This document shows, one piece after another, positions 35,274 to 42,722 of a stretch of DNA of 64,000 nucleotides. The stretch is taken from NCBI RefSeq assembly GCF_040448675.1, contig NZ_CP159289.1, positions 806,001 through 870,000 on the forward strand. Reading direction: 5' to 3'. The notes beneath the pieces were generated by a model. The model was not told the DNA's origin. It worked only from the letters and a program-made list of their open reading frames with translations, and made no database searches. How positions within the stretch are numbered: position 1 is the stretch's first letter; each line of letters starts with the position of its first letter. The translations under genes and the position numbers were made by a program. Source of the stretch: Dyadobacter sp. 676 (GTDB lineage: Bacteria > Bacteroidota > Bacteroidia > Cytophagales > Spirosomataceae).

Positions 35274-35756
35274 CTATTTGAGATCCGACTCTTTCAACAC
35301 CTTCGAATCCTTCGCGTAATCGGCGATGACGTTTTTAAGGTCGGCGTCCAGCTTGTCATAGCCCGAAACCACCGCCTGCTTATCGGCATCTATTTCCTTA
35401 TTGTATTTCAAAATCCCCGGCGCGTGCTCCTGTACGGTCAGGCGCAGGAAACGGAACTCCGTGTTGCCCGGATTATTTTTGATCTCGTCTTCGAGCAAGT
35501 GTACGCCCTTTTTGAAGGTTTTTACTTTTTCCCCCACCCCTTTCACAAATCCCGCCTTTTTCATTGTCAATGCACCCTTATAGGCATTCAATTTAGGCGT
35601 CGCTTTCTCGGTTTCGAGCCTGGCGAGCATTTTATCGATTGATTCCTCCTGCCCGCTCGACAATGCTTTGTAATAGGTTTCCTTGTCGATCTGCGCCCGG
35701 ACGGAAACGGTCGCCCCGAGCAGAAACGCAAGGCAAACCGCCATTAAACGCTTCAT
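35274..35756 (-). CDS. Secreted protein of unknown function in the flexirubin-type cluster
   Basis: About 160 residues from the ATG at 35756, with a clear signal peptide (LMAVCLAFLLGATVSVRAQ). The mature part is helical and lysine-rich, with repeated charged helices (ETYYKALSSGQEESIDKMLARLE; NAYKGALTMKKAGFVKGV). Its architecture suggests a TPR-like periplasmic protein, but no repeat motif is clear enough to name. It sits between darA and the methyltransferase. Confidence 0.65.
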   Translation of the reverse strand: MKRLMAVCLAFLLGATVSVRAQIDKETYYKALSSGQEESIDKMLARLETEKATPKLNAYKGALTMKKAGFVKGVGEKVKTFKKGVHLLEDEIKNNPGNTEFRFLRLTVQEHAPGILKYNKEIDADKQAVVSGYDKLDADLKNVIADYAKDSKVLKESDLK

Positions 35757-35798
35757 AGCTATCAATTTTTACTTATTCCGGATTGTAACCAAGGAATG

Positions 35799-36857
35799 TC
35801 AGGCCCTCTTCCTGCATTCCAGAATCGTGTGATAACTGTCGCCGATCAATGGATAAGTTTCAACCACTTCAAAACCCGCCTGGCAAACCAGCTCTTTCAT
35901 CACGCCGATCCTGTACATCTTGCTATTGCCGTTGGCCATAATTGTAAAATATAAAGAGGTCGCCACCAGGCTGTAATGTGCAGCAGGATAATTCTGGTTA
36001 TCAAAAAATGGTTCCAGAATGAAAAGGGTGGTATTTTCGGAAGCCGCCTGACAGGCATTTTCAAGTATCGCGACGATCTGCTCTTTGGAAAAGCAATCCA
36101 GGAACTGGCTCATCCAGATCACATCGGCGCCTTGCGGGATCTTTTGGGTTGTATCGAGCAGGTCGATCGCGTGAAAGTCGATACGGTCGAGCAAGCCTCT
36201 TTCGGCCGCATTCGCGCGGGCGACATTGAGCTGAACCGGCAAATCGAGTATTTTAATCCTAACATCGGCATCATGGGCGCAGCACGCGAACGACCATTTG
36301 CCGGTATTGCCGCCCACGTCGAAAATCAGTTTCGGCTGTTTGGAAAATACGATTTTTAACGCATCGGGGAATGCATTGTCGGAGTAGTAATGGTCAAATT
36401 CGAACCAGGACGTCTTGGCAGGTTCCGGCAGGATCGACAGACCTTCGTAGATCGTCGGCCAGCTACCCAGCTCTTTGAGGCCTTCGGGCTTGCCGTTGAC
36501 GATGCTTTCGGTCATGTGGCTCGCACCCAGGTAGCACACGTCCCTCATGAAATTCATATTTACCCGGGTCATTTCGTCCTTCAAAAGGAAAAAGCCGATC
36601 TTGCTGATCCTGACGACATCGTTTTCCGTCTCCACCACGCCCAGAACTTCCGCCGCTTCGAGCAGGAGAGTGACACCGTATTCCGAGACGTTCACATTCC
36701 GGATAATGTTTTCGATGCTCACGCCCTTGCGGTTTTCGCCGATGTACTGCAAAATGCCCAGATCCCTCAACGCTACCACCGCCTGAAAGTACATCGGGCC
36801 AAACGCTATCTTTTGTGCTTCATACTTGGCTTCAATAGCCGACAATTCTTTTTTCAT
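35799..36857 (-). CDS. SAM-dependent O-methyltransferase (Methyltransf_2 type)
   Basis: 352 residues. An N-terminal helical dimerisation domain (IEAKYEAQKIAFGPMYFQAVVALRDLGI) is followed by the SAM-binding domain with LIFDVGGNTGKWSFAC, then VRIKILDLPVQLNVA and PQGADVIWMSQFLDCFSKEQIV. This is the class I small-molecule O-methyltransferase plan. In the cluster it could methylate the aryl head group of the polyene. The start overlaps the ydcF-like stop by 4 bases (ATGA). Confidence 0.85.
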   Translation of the reverse strand: MKKELSAIEAKYEAQKIAFGPMYFQAVVALRDLGILQYIGENRKGVSIENIIRNVNVSEYGVTLLLEAAEVLGVVETENDVVRISKIGFFLLKDEMTRVNMNFMRDVCYLGASHMTESIVNGKPEGLKELGSWPTIYEGLSILPEPAKTSWFEFDHYYSDNAFPDALKIVFSKQPKLIFDVGGNTGKWSFACCAHDADVRIKILDLPVQLNVARANAAERGLLDRIDFHAIDLLDTTQKIPQGADVIWMSQFLDCFSKEQIVAILENACQAASENTTLFILEPFFDNQNYPAAHYSLVATSLYFTIMANGNSKMYRIGVMKELVCQAGFEVVETYPLIGDSYHTILECRKRA

Positions 36858-37594
36858 TGTACGCTTTTATTGTTCCCTGATTGTTCGGAAGAGGGTATCA
36901 TCCTGTCCTTGTATCTCCTTCTGTATTTGGCTTTTTTCAAATCTTCTTCATGCCAGACAATATACTTGCCGATCGTGCCGCGGAAACGCTTGAAAAAACC
37001 TTCCCGATCCGACAGCTTCACAAAACCTTCCCTGACGACCGCATTGCTGTGGTCGGCTTTCGGCTCGTAGACGTTCAGCGTTTTAACCGTATCGATCACC
37101 GTCGGCAGCAAGCCGATCGGTAACTCGTACTTTTTGATGAACTTTTTCATGTAGCTCGTCTGAACGGGATCGGTGGAAAGCGCAATCTTTGAAAAGCCAT
37201 GTTCTTTTGCTACACGGTAGGAATAGTATACGTTTTCGGTGCTGTGCTGGGCCTTTTCCTCGGTAAACAGATGCTCGCGGGGGATTCCGAGCGCCTCGGC
37301 ATAATTGGCCATTACCCGGCTTTCGATATACGGGGTAGCTACCGCGCCCCCGGAAAAGATAACGTTTCTGGTATAACCTTTGGAATACAGATAGTACGCC
37401 CAGTGAATGCGTAATTGCAGCACCATGTCCCATTTCTCGCCGTTGTAAGGGAAGCCCGGCACGATGATCGCATCATACGGCGCTTCCCTGGCACCTTTTG
37501 TGAAAGCCTTCGCAGCCGAACGGTAGAGCATTTTACCACAGCCCGTAAAAAGCAGGCAGATCAGTAGCAGGAAAAACGAATTGGCTATACGCAC
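36854..37594 (-). CDS. YdcF/SanA-like DUF218 lipoprotein
   Basis: About 246 residues from the GTG at 37594, chosen because it places a compact lipoprotein signal (SFFLLLICLLFTGC) at the N-terminus and because an inverted repeat (37613-37661) lies upstream. DUF218 motifs: DAIIVPGFPYNGEKWDMVLQLR, VIFSGGAVATPYIESRVMANYAEALG and FTEEKAQHSTENVYYSYRVAKEHGF. Family members are membrane-associated and of unclear activity, linked to envelope integrity. Four-base overlap with the methyltransferase gene. Confidence 0.75.
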   Translation of the reverse strand: MRIANSFFLLLICLLFTGCGKMLYRSAAKAFTKGAREAPYDAIIVPGFPYNGEKWDMVLQLRIHWAYYLYSKGYTRNVIFSGGAVATPYIESRVMANYAEALGIPREHLFTEEKAQHSTENVYYSYRVAKEHGFSKIALSTDPVQTSYMKKFIKKYELPIGLLPTVIDTVKTLNVYEPKADHSNAVVREGFVKLSDREGFFKRFRGTIGKYIVWHEEDLKKAKYRRRYKDRMIPSSEQSGNNKSVQ

Positions 37595-37612
37595 GACGAC
37601 GGGTTTTAAACA

Positions 37613-37661
37613 GTAAGCTGTGAAACGTTCACCAAACCCAGGCAAACAGATCACAGCTTAC
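37613..37661. repeat. Inverted repeat between the secreted-protein gene and ydcF
   Basis: An 11-bp perfect inverted repeat (37613-37623 with 37651-37661; GTAAGCTGTGA / TCACAGCTTAC) has a 27-base spacer. There is no long T tract, so a processing or weak termination hairpin is as likely as an operator. Confidence 0.5.
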
Positions 37662-37725
37662 AAAAGAATGATATGGTATCGGTAATCAATCTGAGCTTTA
37701 AAAATAAACAATTCTATTTACTTTC

Positions 37726-38358
37726 TTATGCTTTGAAGGATTTGCTCCACTTCTTGTAAAGGTTTTTGTCGATCTCCTGGTTGATCTTGTAAACGCCGCC
37801 GGCCCAGTAATTACGGAAACCGAAACCGCCCGCTTTACCCTCGACTTTTTCGGTATGGATCACCTTTTTCGTAGCCAGGTCGATGAACGTTACCCAAGCG
37901 ACCATCTTCTCGGCATTCTTATTGAGGCTTTCAACCACGTACACCACACCGATGCCGTCCTTTTCGCTCAATGAATATTTAGCGACGGATTTTTTCACCT
38001 GGTCTTCGGTAATGCTGTACTCGTCGTCGGTAATATTTTTCTCGACGTTCACCGATTTATTGTGCGCCACCATATCCTCTACTTTCGACTTGTACTGATC
38101 GTCTTTGAGGTTAAAAGCCTTTTGCAGCGAAAATTTCTTGGGTTCAAGCTCGATCAGGTTGTTCCAGCTCACGATGTGCTGGTTCTGGATCGCCTGTGCG
38201 TCGGTAAAACCTGCTTTCCCGATGTATTTGGCCTGCGTGAAGTCGAGACCCAGGAAAACCAGCCTGGTTTTACCTGCAACGAGGTCGGCCATGGTATTGT
38301 CTGCCTTAGCGAGCGCGGCATTAAACAATACAAATGCGAGGAGTAGTAACTTTTTCAT
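37726..38358 (-). CDS. Secreted protein of unknown function (cluster member)
   Basis: 210 residues with a signal peptide (LLLLAFVLFNAALAKA). The body contains a likely beta-sheet region (GIGVVYVVESLN, KMVAWVTFIDLATKKVIHTEKVEG) and ends GGFGFRNYWAGGVYKINQEIDKNLYKKW. I recognise no named domain. With its neighbour at 38385 it forms a pair of exported unknowns placed between the CoA-ligase-like enzyme and the ydcF-like lipoprotein. Confidence 0.65.
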   Translation of the reverse strand: MKKLLLLAFVLFNAALAKADNTMADLVAGKTRLVFLGLDFTQAKYIGKAGFTDAQAIQNQHIVSWNNLIELEPKKFSLQKAFNLKDDQYKSKVEDMVAHNKSVNVEKNITDDEYSITEDQVKKSVAKYSLSEKDGIGVVYVVESLNKNAEKMVAWVTFIDLATKKVIHTEKVEGKAGGFGFRNYWAGGVYKINQEIDKNLYKKWSKSFKA

Positions 38359-38384
38359 AACGAGAGTAATTTGGAACGTTTGAT

Positions 38385-38999
38385 TTATTTCAATTTTTTA
38401 TCCAGGAACGCCGCCAGCGACTTGCCCGCTTTCGCGTAAGATTCGGCAATGCGTACGCCGGTGTCGAAATCGAATCCACCGAACTGGCCGCCCGGCACAT
38501 TTCTCATCGCAATTTCGGCCACTTTGTTCGATTTGTTGGCCGATTCCACGAGGTCGACCTCAAAGTCCACATAGGCATTCTTACGCATGACCCCCACATT
38601 GAAACCAGGTTCTACGAATTTCGTTTTCACAATGAAGGTGTATTGTGCGTCCGGACGTGCTGTTACGGCCGTGAGGCCTTTGTCCGCCATTCCCTTGTTG
38701 AACAACTCTTCAAACTTCGGCTCGTAGCGGTTCTTGCGGTCTTCGACCCACGCTTTTTTCCAGGTATCGCCTTTACCGGCCTCCTTGGCATTATACTCCG
38801 CCGATTTCTTGTCGACATACTCCTGTTCGGTGGCGAATTTACCTACTCCGAAATCCGAATAATCGTATTCGACATTGACTGTTTTCTGCCCGGTCAACAC
38901 GCCTAGATCACCTGAACGGAGGTCGACACGCTGGGCGAGGGCCGCGTCAGCGGCGAGGAACGAAATGGCCATTGCCGACGCGTAAATAAACTTTTTCAT
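38385..38999 (-). CDS. Secreted protein of unknown function (cluster member)
   Basis: 204 residues with a signal peptide (FIYASAMAISFLAADAALAQ). The mature part resembles small periplasmic sandwich proteins: VDLRSGDLGVLTGQKTVNVEYDY at the start, then AQYTFIVKTKFVEPGFNVGV and the C-terminal SYAKAGKSLAAFLDKKLK helix. No family name can be supported. It lies 26 bases upstream of a second secreted unknown. Confidence 0.65.
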   Translation of the reverse strand: MKKFIYASAMAISFLAADAALAQRVDLRSGDLGVLTGQKTVNVEYDYSDFGVGKFATEQEYVDKKSAEYNAKEAGKGDTWKKAWVEDRKNRYEPKFEELFNKGMADKGLTAVTARPDAQYTFIVKTKFVEPGFNVGVMRKNAYVDFEVDLVESANKSNKVAEIAMRNVPGGQFGGFDFDTGVRIAESYAKAGKSLAAFLDKKLK

Positions 39000-39033
39000 G
39001 AGCGTAAATTTTATTTTTATGGTAATAGAGGGG

Positions 39034-40284
39034 TCAAATATAGATCAATTTTTCAGGTTTGCGCTTTTCCTGTTTGTAGATACGGAAAGTTAGTTCTTCA
39101 GCGGTAACGAAAGTCAGTGCGGGCGATACCCGGAGCCTTGATTTGAATAGGGAATGCATGGTTTCCTTGAAAGCGGAGGTCTGCAATTGCATCGGCAGCA
39201 CCACGGTGATCTCGTCGTTTCCAAACTCGTTTTTGGATACGACCACCTGGTACAAATCGATTTCTTTCACGGCGTCGAGCACGTCGAACAACGCAGGCGG
39301 AAAAATGGTCGTACCCTTGAATTTGATCATCTGTTGCTTCCGGCCCACCACCGGCCCGAGGCGCGGGCTCGTACGTCCGCACGCGCAAGGTTCATAATAT
39401 ACGTTACACAGGTCGCCCGTTTTGTAACGCAGCAGTGGCATCCCTTCCACACCGAGCGTAGTCACCACCACTTCGCCGAGCTCGCCGTCTTTTACGGCAT
39501 CACCGTCGTCGTCGACCACTTCCAGAATGAGCAGGTCGGGGTTCAGATGCCCGCCTTTACCTTCGCCGCATTCGGTAAATGCGGCCCCCATTTCCGTGGA
39601 TGCGTAGGTTGAATACAGCTTCACATCCCACTGCGAGGTAATGCGCTTGCCCAGTTCGTTCAAGGTAAAATCCGGGTTACGGATCGGCTCGCCGATGCAG
39701 ATGATCGATTTAATACTCGAAGCCCTGAAATCGATGTCATTAGCAACCGCATAGTCGATCAGTCGCGGAATAAACGACGGAATAGCGATGATCACCGTCG
39801 GCGAAAACCGCTGGATGGATTCCCATTGCAAAAACGGCGCTCCCGGGCCGACGCGGATCATGCCTGCGCCCATTTTGCGCGCGCCCATCCAGTATGCGAG
39901 CCCGGCCATAAAACGGCGGTCGATAGTCGTCATCAGTTGGTAAATATCGTTTTCCGTCCCCCCCGCGCAACGGAACGACTGCGCTTCGTTCGTGGCCAGC
40001 CTTTCGACATCCGAATCGGTCAGGTAAAACGCCACGGGGTCGCTGAGGGTGCCCGAGGTCGTCACAAAATCGGTAATGCGGCTTTTGGGAACGCAGAGGA
40101 AATCGTCGTTGTATTGCGCCAGATCGTCCTTGGTCGTAAACGGCAGTCGGGCCAGGTCGGCCACCGACCTGATCGCGTCGACATTGATCTGATGGTCGCG
40201 GAAAACCCGCTTATAGTAATTGGAATAGTTGGAAACGTGCAATAAAAGCTGCTGCAAGGCCGGCTGCTGTGTTTCGGGATTCAT
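39034..40284 (-). CDS. Phenylacetate-CoA ligase-family adenylate-forming enzyme
   Basis: 416 residues from the ATG at 40284; a longer version would overlap the C45 gene. ANL-superfamily landmarks: the P-loop-like TTSGTLSDPVAFYLT, the YASTEMGAAF core that binds AMP, and MPLLRYKTGDLC with the hinge Asp. A CACGR stretch resembles the extra Cys motif of PaaK-type ligases. In flexirubin-type clusters such a ligase probably activates the aryl starter acid (for example a hydroxycinnamate) for loading on the ACP. The substrate is not readable from sequence. Confidence 0.8.
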   Translation of the reverse strand: MNPETQQPALQQLLLHVSNYSNYYKRVFRDHQINVDAIRSVADLARLPFTTKDDLAQYNDDFLCVPKSRITDFVTTSGTLSDPVAFYLTDSDVERLATNEAQSFRCAGGTENDIYQLMTTIDRRFMAGLAYWMGARKMGAGMIRVGPGAPFLQWESIQRFSPTVIIAIPSFIPRLIDYAVANDIDFRASSIKSIICIGEPIRNPDFTLNELGKRITSQWDVKLYSTYASTEMGAAFTECGEGKGGHLNPDLLILEVVDDDGDAVKDGELGEVVVTTLGVEGMPLLRYKTGDLCNVYYEPCACGRTSPRLGPVVGRKQQMIKFKGTTIFPPALFDVLDAVKEIDLYQVVVSKNEFGNDEITVVLPMQLQTSAFKETMHSLFKSRLRVSPALTFVTAEELTFRIYKQEKRKPEKLIYI

Positions 40285-40321
40285 GGCAATCAAAGGTTGG
40301 TATGAAAAAGCGGAAAATGCA

Positions 40322-42007
40322 TTAATGTTTGCCTTTTTTGCTTTCGGTAATGCGTGCACGGATCGAATTTTCCTCGTTCAATGAAGAAACTTCGTGTTTC
40401 AATGCCTCCTCATAATAGCCGATCGCTTTGCTGAAGTTACCTTTCTTTTGATGATACTCGCCGAGAAAAAAATACGGGAGATAACTCGCGGGATTGTTCG
40501 CGATAAAGTTTTTCTCATCCAGCGGCGTCAGCGAAAGCGGTGTATCCAGCATCACATATTTAGTGATTTTCTGCTTCATTGACTTAAACGCCCCGAACTT
40601 TTTGTAATCCGCCGATTCCAGGAACGGGTCGCGGTCGATATTGAGCGAGTCGAATGAGTCGAAGTTTCCTTTTTGTGCAAAAATGCGGGTTAAATCATAC
40701 CCCACGAACTCCCCCAGCTGGTAGGGCGGCGCCGAAATCCAGAACTCCTTTCTGGCAGGTTTGAAAACAATACCGTGATGGGCGATCAGCTGGTTGAGCA
40801 GCTTGGAATTGCCGTAACCGATGAATTTATCGTCCACACCCTTCTGGTCGCGTAAAATGGCGGCGGCCTGGTCCACATCCATCGGGTAGGAACGGCCCAT
40901 CAGCTGCGTCATACGGTCGAACCGCGCTTTGGAATCGGTGTCACGGATATTATCGATATTTACCGAATCCTTCACAAATGCATTGCTCTGGTAATGGTTG
41001 GCACAAACCAGGTAATCCCTGCCCGGATCGTAGACATCCATTTTCTGGGGCGACTTCTCGATGATCACCGCCTTGTCATCGGCCGCAGAACCGATCAGAA
41101 GCGATTCTGAAACGAAGGTTTCGCTTTTCGAGGCGATTTTACGGGCTTCTTCGATAGTGCCGGCATATTGCAGGATCTCCCTTGCCAGAATCGAGATGGG
41201 TTCTTTTGCGGCGAAGGGAATATCAGACTTGGAAGCGTTCAAAGTGACGGTAATACCCTTTTCATTAATACCCGACACCACGCCCGTGAGCCCTGCCCAG
41301 GCGTAAGAGGCGAATTTGTAGCCTTTATCGGGATTCATGAAAACGATCAGCTTGTCCTCGGCGAACGCGTCGCCCATGTAGAAATCGAAATTACGCGCAA
41401 TGAGCAATGTGGAATCCCTTGTGAGCGAATGATTAACCGCAAAAGAAGTACAACCTACCATATTCAGGTCCGTGAGCGCGTGGCCGATGTCGTGCGCCGC
41501 GTGGTAGTTGAGAATGCGGTAATATTTGGGGCCGATATAATTGAACTGATCGGAAAACGACTGCGAAACGCCGTAAATTTCCTGCTGGTTTTCAAGCGGG
41601 ATGTATTTGTAAATATCCCTGTTGAACCAGCCCACAAAGCCTTTCAGCACTTGCAGGAACATCGCACTAGGGATCATTTCCCTGATCTGCCCGACAAAAT
41701 GCACCTCCTGTTTCTCCATCAGCTCCCTGGCCAGAATACCGTAGATCAGTCCCCGTTCGTATGGCGCACCTTCGAGGTACATTTCCCAAATGCCGTGCTT
41801 ATTCTTCCGCAGCCAGTTGTTGCCTACGCGGTAATGGTCCTCCCCCACTTTCTCACGTTTGTAACTTTCGACAGTTTTAGTACTTTCAAGCTCCGGCTTC
41901 GGTACGCGGATACGCCACAGGAACAGCCCGAAAAGTATCCCGAGAACCAGCAGGAAAATGGAAAAAGCTTTGAGCGCGGAACGTAGTACTTTGTTTTTAG
42001 GCCACAT
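40322..42007 (-). CDS. Membrane-anchored C45-family autoproteolytic acyltransferase/hydrolase
   Basis: About 561 residues from the ATG at 42007 (a TTG at 42019 is an alternative). One N-terminal membrane segment (FSIFLLVLGILFGLFLW) is followed by an Ntn-hydrolase core: GAPYERGLIYGILARELME, then NMVGCTSFAV in which Cys186 is the probable autoprocessing nucleophile (as in acyl-CoA:6-aminopenicillanate acyltransferase), and NFDFYMGD. The C-terminus adds a TPR-like helix pair (YLPYFFLGEYHQKKGNFSKAIGYYEEAL). As the first gene of the flexirubin-type operon it may form or cut an acyl ester or amide bond. Confidence 0.75.
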   Translation of the reverse strand: MWPKNKVLRSALKAFSIFLLVLGILFGLFLWRIRVPKPELESTKTVESYKREKVGEDHYRVGNNWLRKNKHGIWEMYLEGAPYERGLIYGILARELMEKQEVHFVGQIREMIPSAMFLQVLKGFVGWFNRDIYKYIPLENQQEIYGVSQSFSDQFNYIGPKYYRILNYHAAHDIGHALTDLNMVGCTSFAVNHSLTRDSTLLIARNFDFYMGDAFAEDKLIVFMNPDKGYKFASYAWAGLTGVVSGINEKGITVTLNASKSDIPFAAKEPISILAREILQYAGTIEEARKIASKSETFVSESLLIGSAADDKAVIIEKSPQKMDVYDPGRDYLVCANHYQSNAFVKDSVNIDNIRDTDSKARFDRMTQLMGRSYPMDVDQAAAILRDQKGVDDKFIGYGNSKLLNQLIAHHGIVFKPARKEFWISAPPYQLGEFVGYDLTRIFAQKGNFDSFDSLNIDRDPFLESADYKKFGAFKSMKQKITKYVMLDTPLSLTPLDEKNFIANNPASYLPYFFLGEYHQKKGNFSKAIGYYEEALKHEVSSLNEENSIRARITESKKGKH

Positions 42008-42051
42008 AAAAATCAGCAATCGGCCACGCAGATCATGCGGCCTTCGGATAC

Positions 42052-42059
42052 CAAAATTA
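42052..42059 (-). promoter_or_regulatory. Bacteroidota-type -7 promoter element for the flexirubin-type operon
   Basis: Reads TAATTTTG on the minus strand, 45 bases upstream of the C45-gene ATG. It lies between the divergent C45 and phosphopantetheinyl-transferase genes. Confidence 0.5.
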
Positions 42060-42066
42060 GCAATAA

Positions 42067-42693
42067 ATGGGGATCGTTTCTATAAAAACCGTTTCACCGG
42101 TTTCGCAACTGGGACGGTGGCGTATGACCGAACCGTGGGAAGAGCTCCGGGAGATGATCGAAATACCGGCCGGGGAGGCAAAAGCATTCGAATCCGTTAT
42201 CAAGAATAAGCGGAAGCGCGAATGGCTGGCTTGCAGGATATTACTGAAAGAAATGCTGGGGCGAAATGCGGTAATCGCCTACGACGCAGAGCGCAAGCCG
42301 CACCTCGCGGGCCTGAAAATCCAGATATCGATGTCGCATTCGGGCGAGTACGTGTGCGTGTACCTGCATGAACATGCGCCTGTGGGCGTGGATATTCAGC
42401 AACTGAAACCTTCCATCTCAAAAGGTGCGTTCTACTTTTTGAACGAAGCCGAAATGCAATGGGCCGATCTTGAAAACAACGTTAGGCTGCATCTGATATG
42501 GTCGGCCAAGGAATCGGTTTTCAAATACGCCGGCGACGCTTCGATCGACCTGAAAAAACATATCACGATAAATCATTTTTCAGGCAACCAAAACGGCTTT
42601 TTTGAGGTTAACCTGCAAAAAGGCGACAACCAGGAAGTTGTACGGCTTCAATTTGATACATTTGAAGATTATGTACTGACCTGGACCCTTTAA
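42067..42693 (+). CDS. 4'-phosphopantetheinyl transferase superfamily protein
   Basis: 208 residues (a second ATG 19 codons in is possible). Conserved motifs: ISMSHSGEYVCVYLH, the Mg-binding VGVDIQQL (Asp109) and WSAKESVFKY (Glu149), as in Sfp/AcpT-type enzymes. It transfers the phosphopantetheine arm of CoA to a carrier-protein Ser; the ACP at 29318-29584 is the likely client. It is transcribed divergently from the pigment operon and followed after 29 bases by the PIG-L gene. Confidence 0.88.
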   Translation: MGIVSIKTVSPVSQLGRWRMTEPWEELREMIEIPAGEAKAFESVIKNKRKREWLACRILLKEMLGRNAVIAYDAERKPHLAGLKIQISMSHSGEYVCVYLHEHAPVGVDIQQLKPSISKGAFYFLNEAEMQWADLENNVRLHLIWSAKESVFKYAGDASIDLKKHITINHFSGNQNGFFEVNLQKGDNQEVVRLQFDTFEDYVLTWTL

Positions 42694-42722
42694 CCGGCCC
42701 TGTTCAATTACCTTAACCCGTT

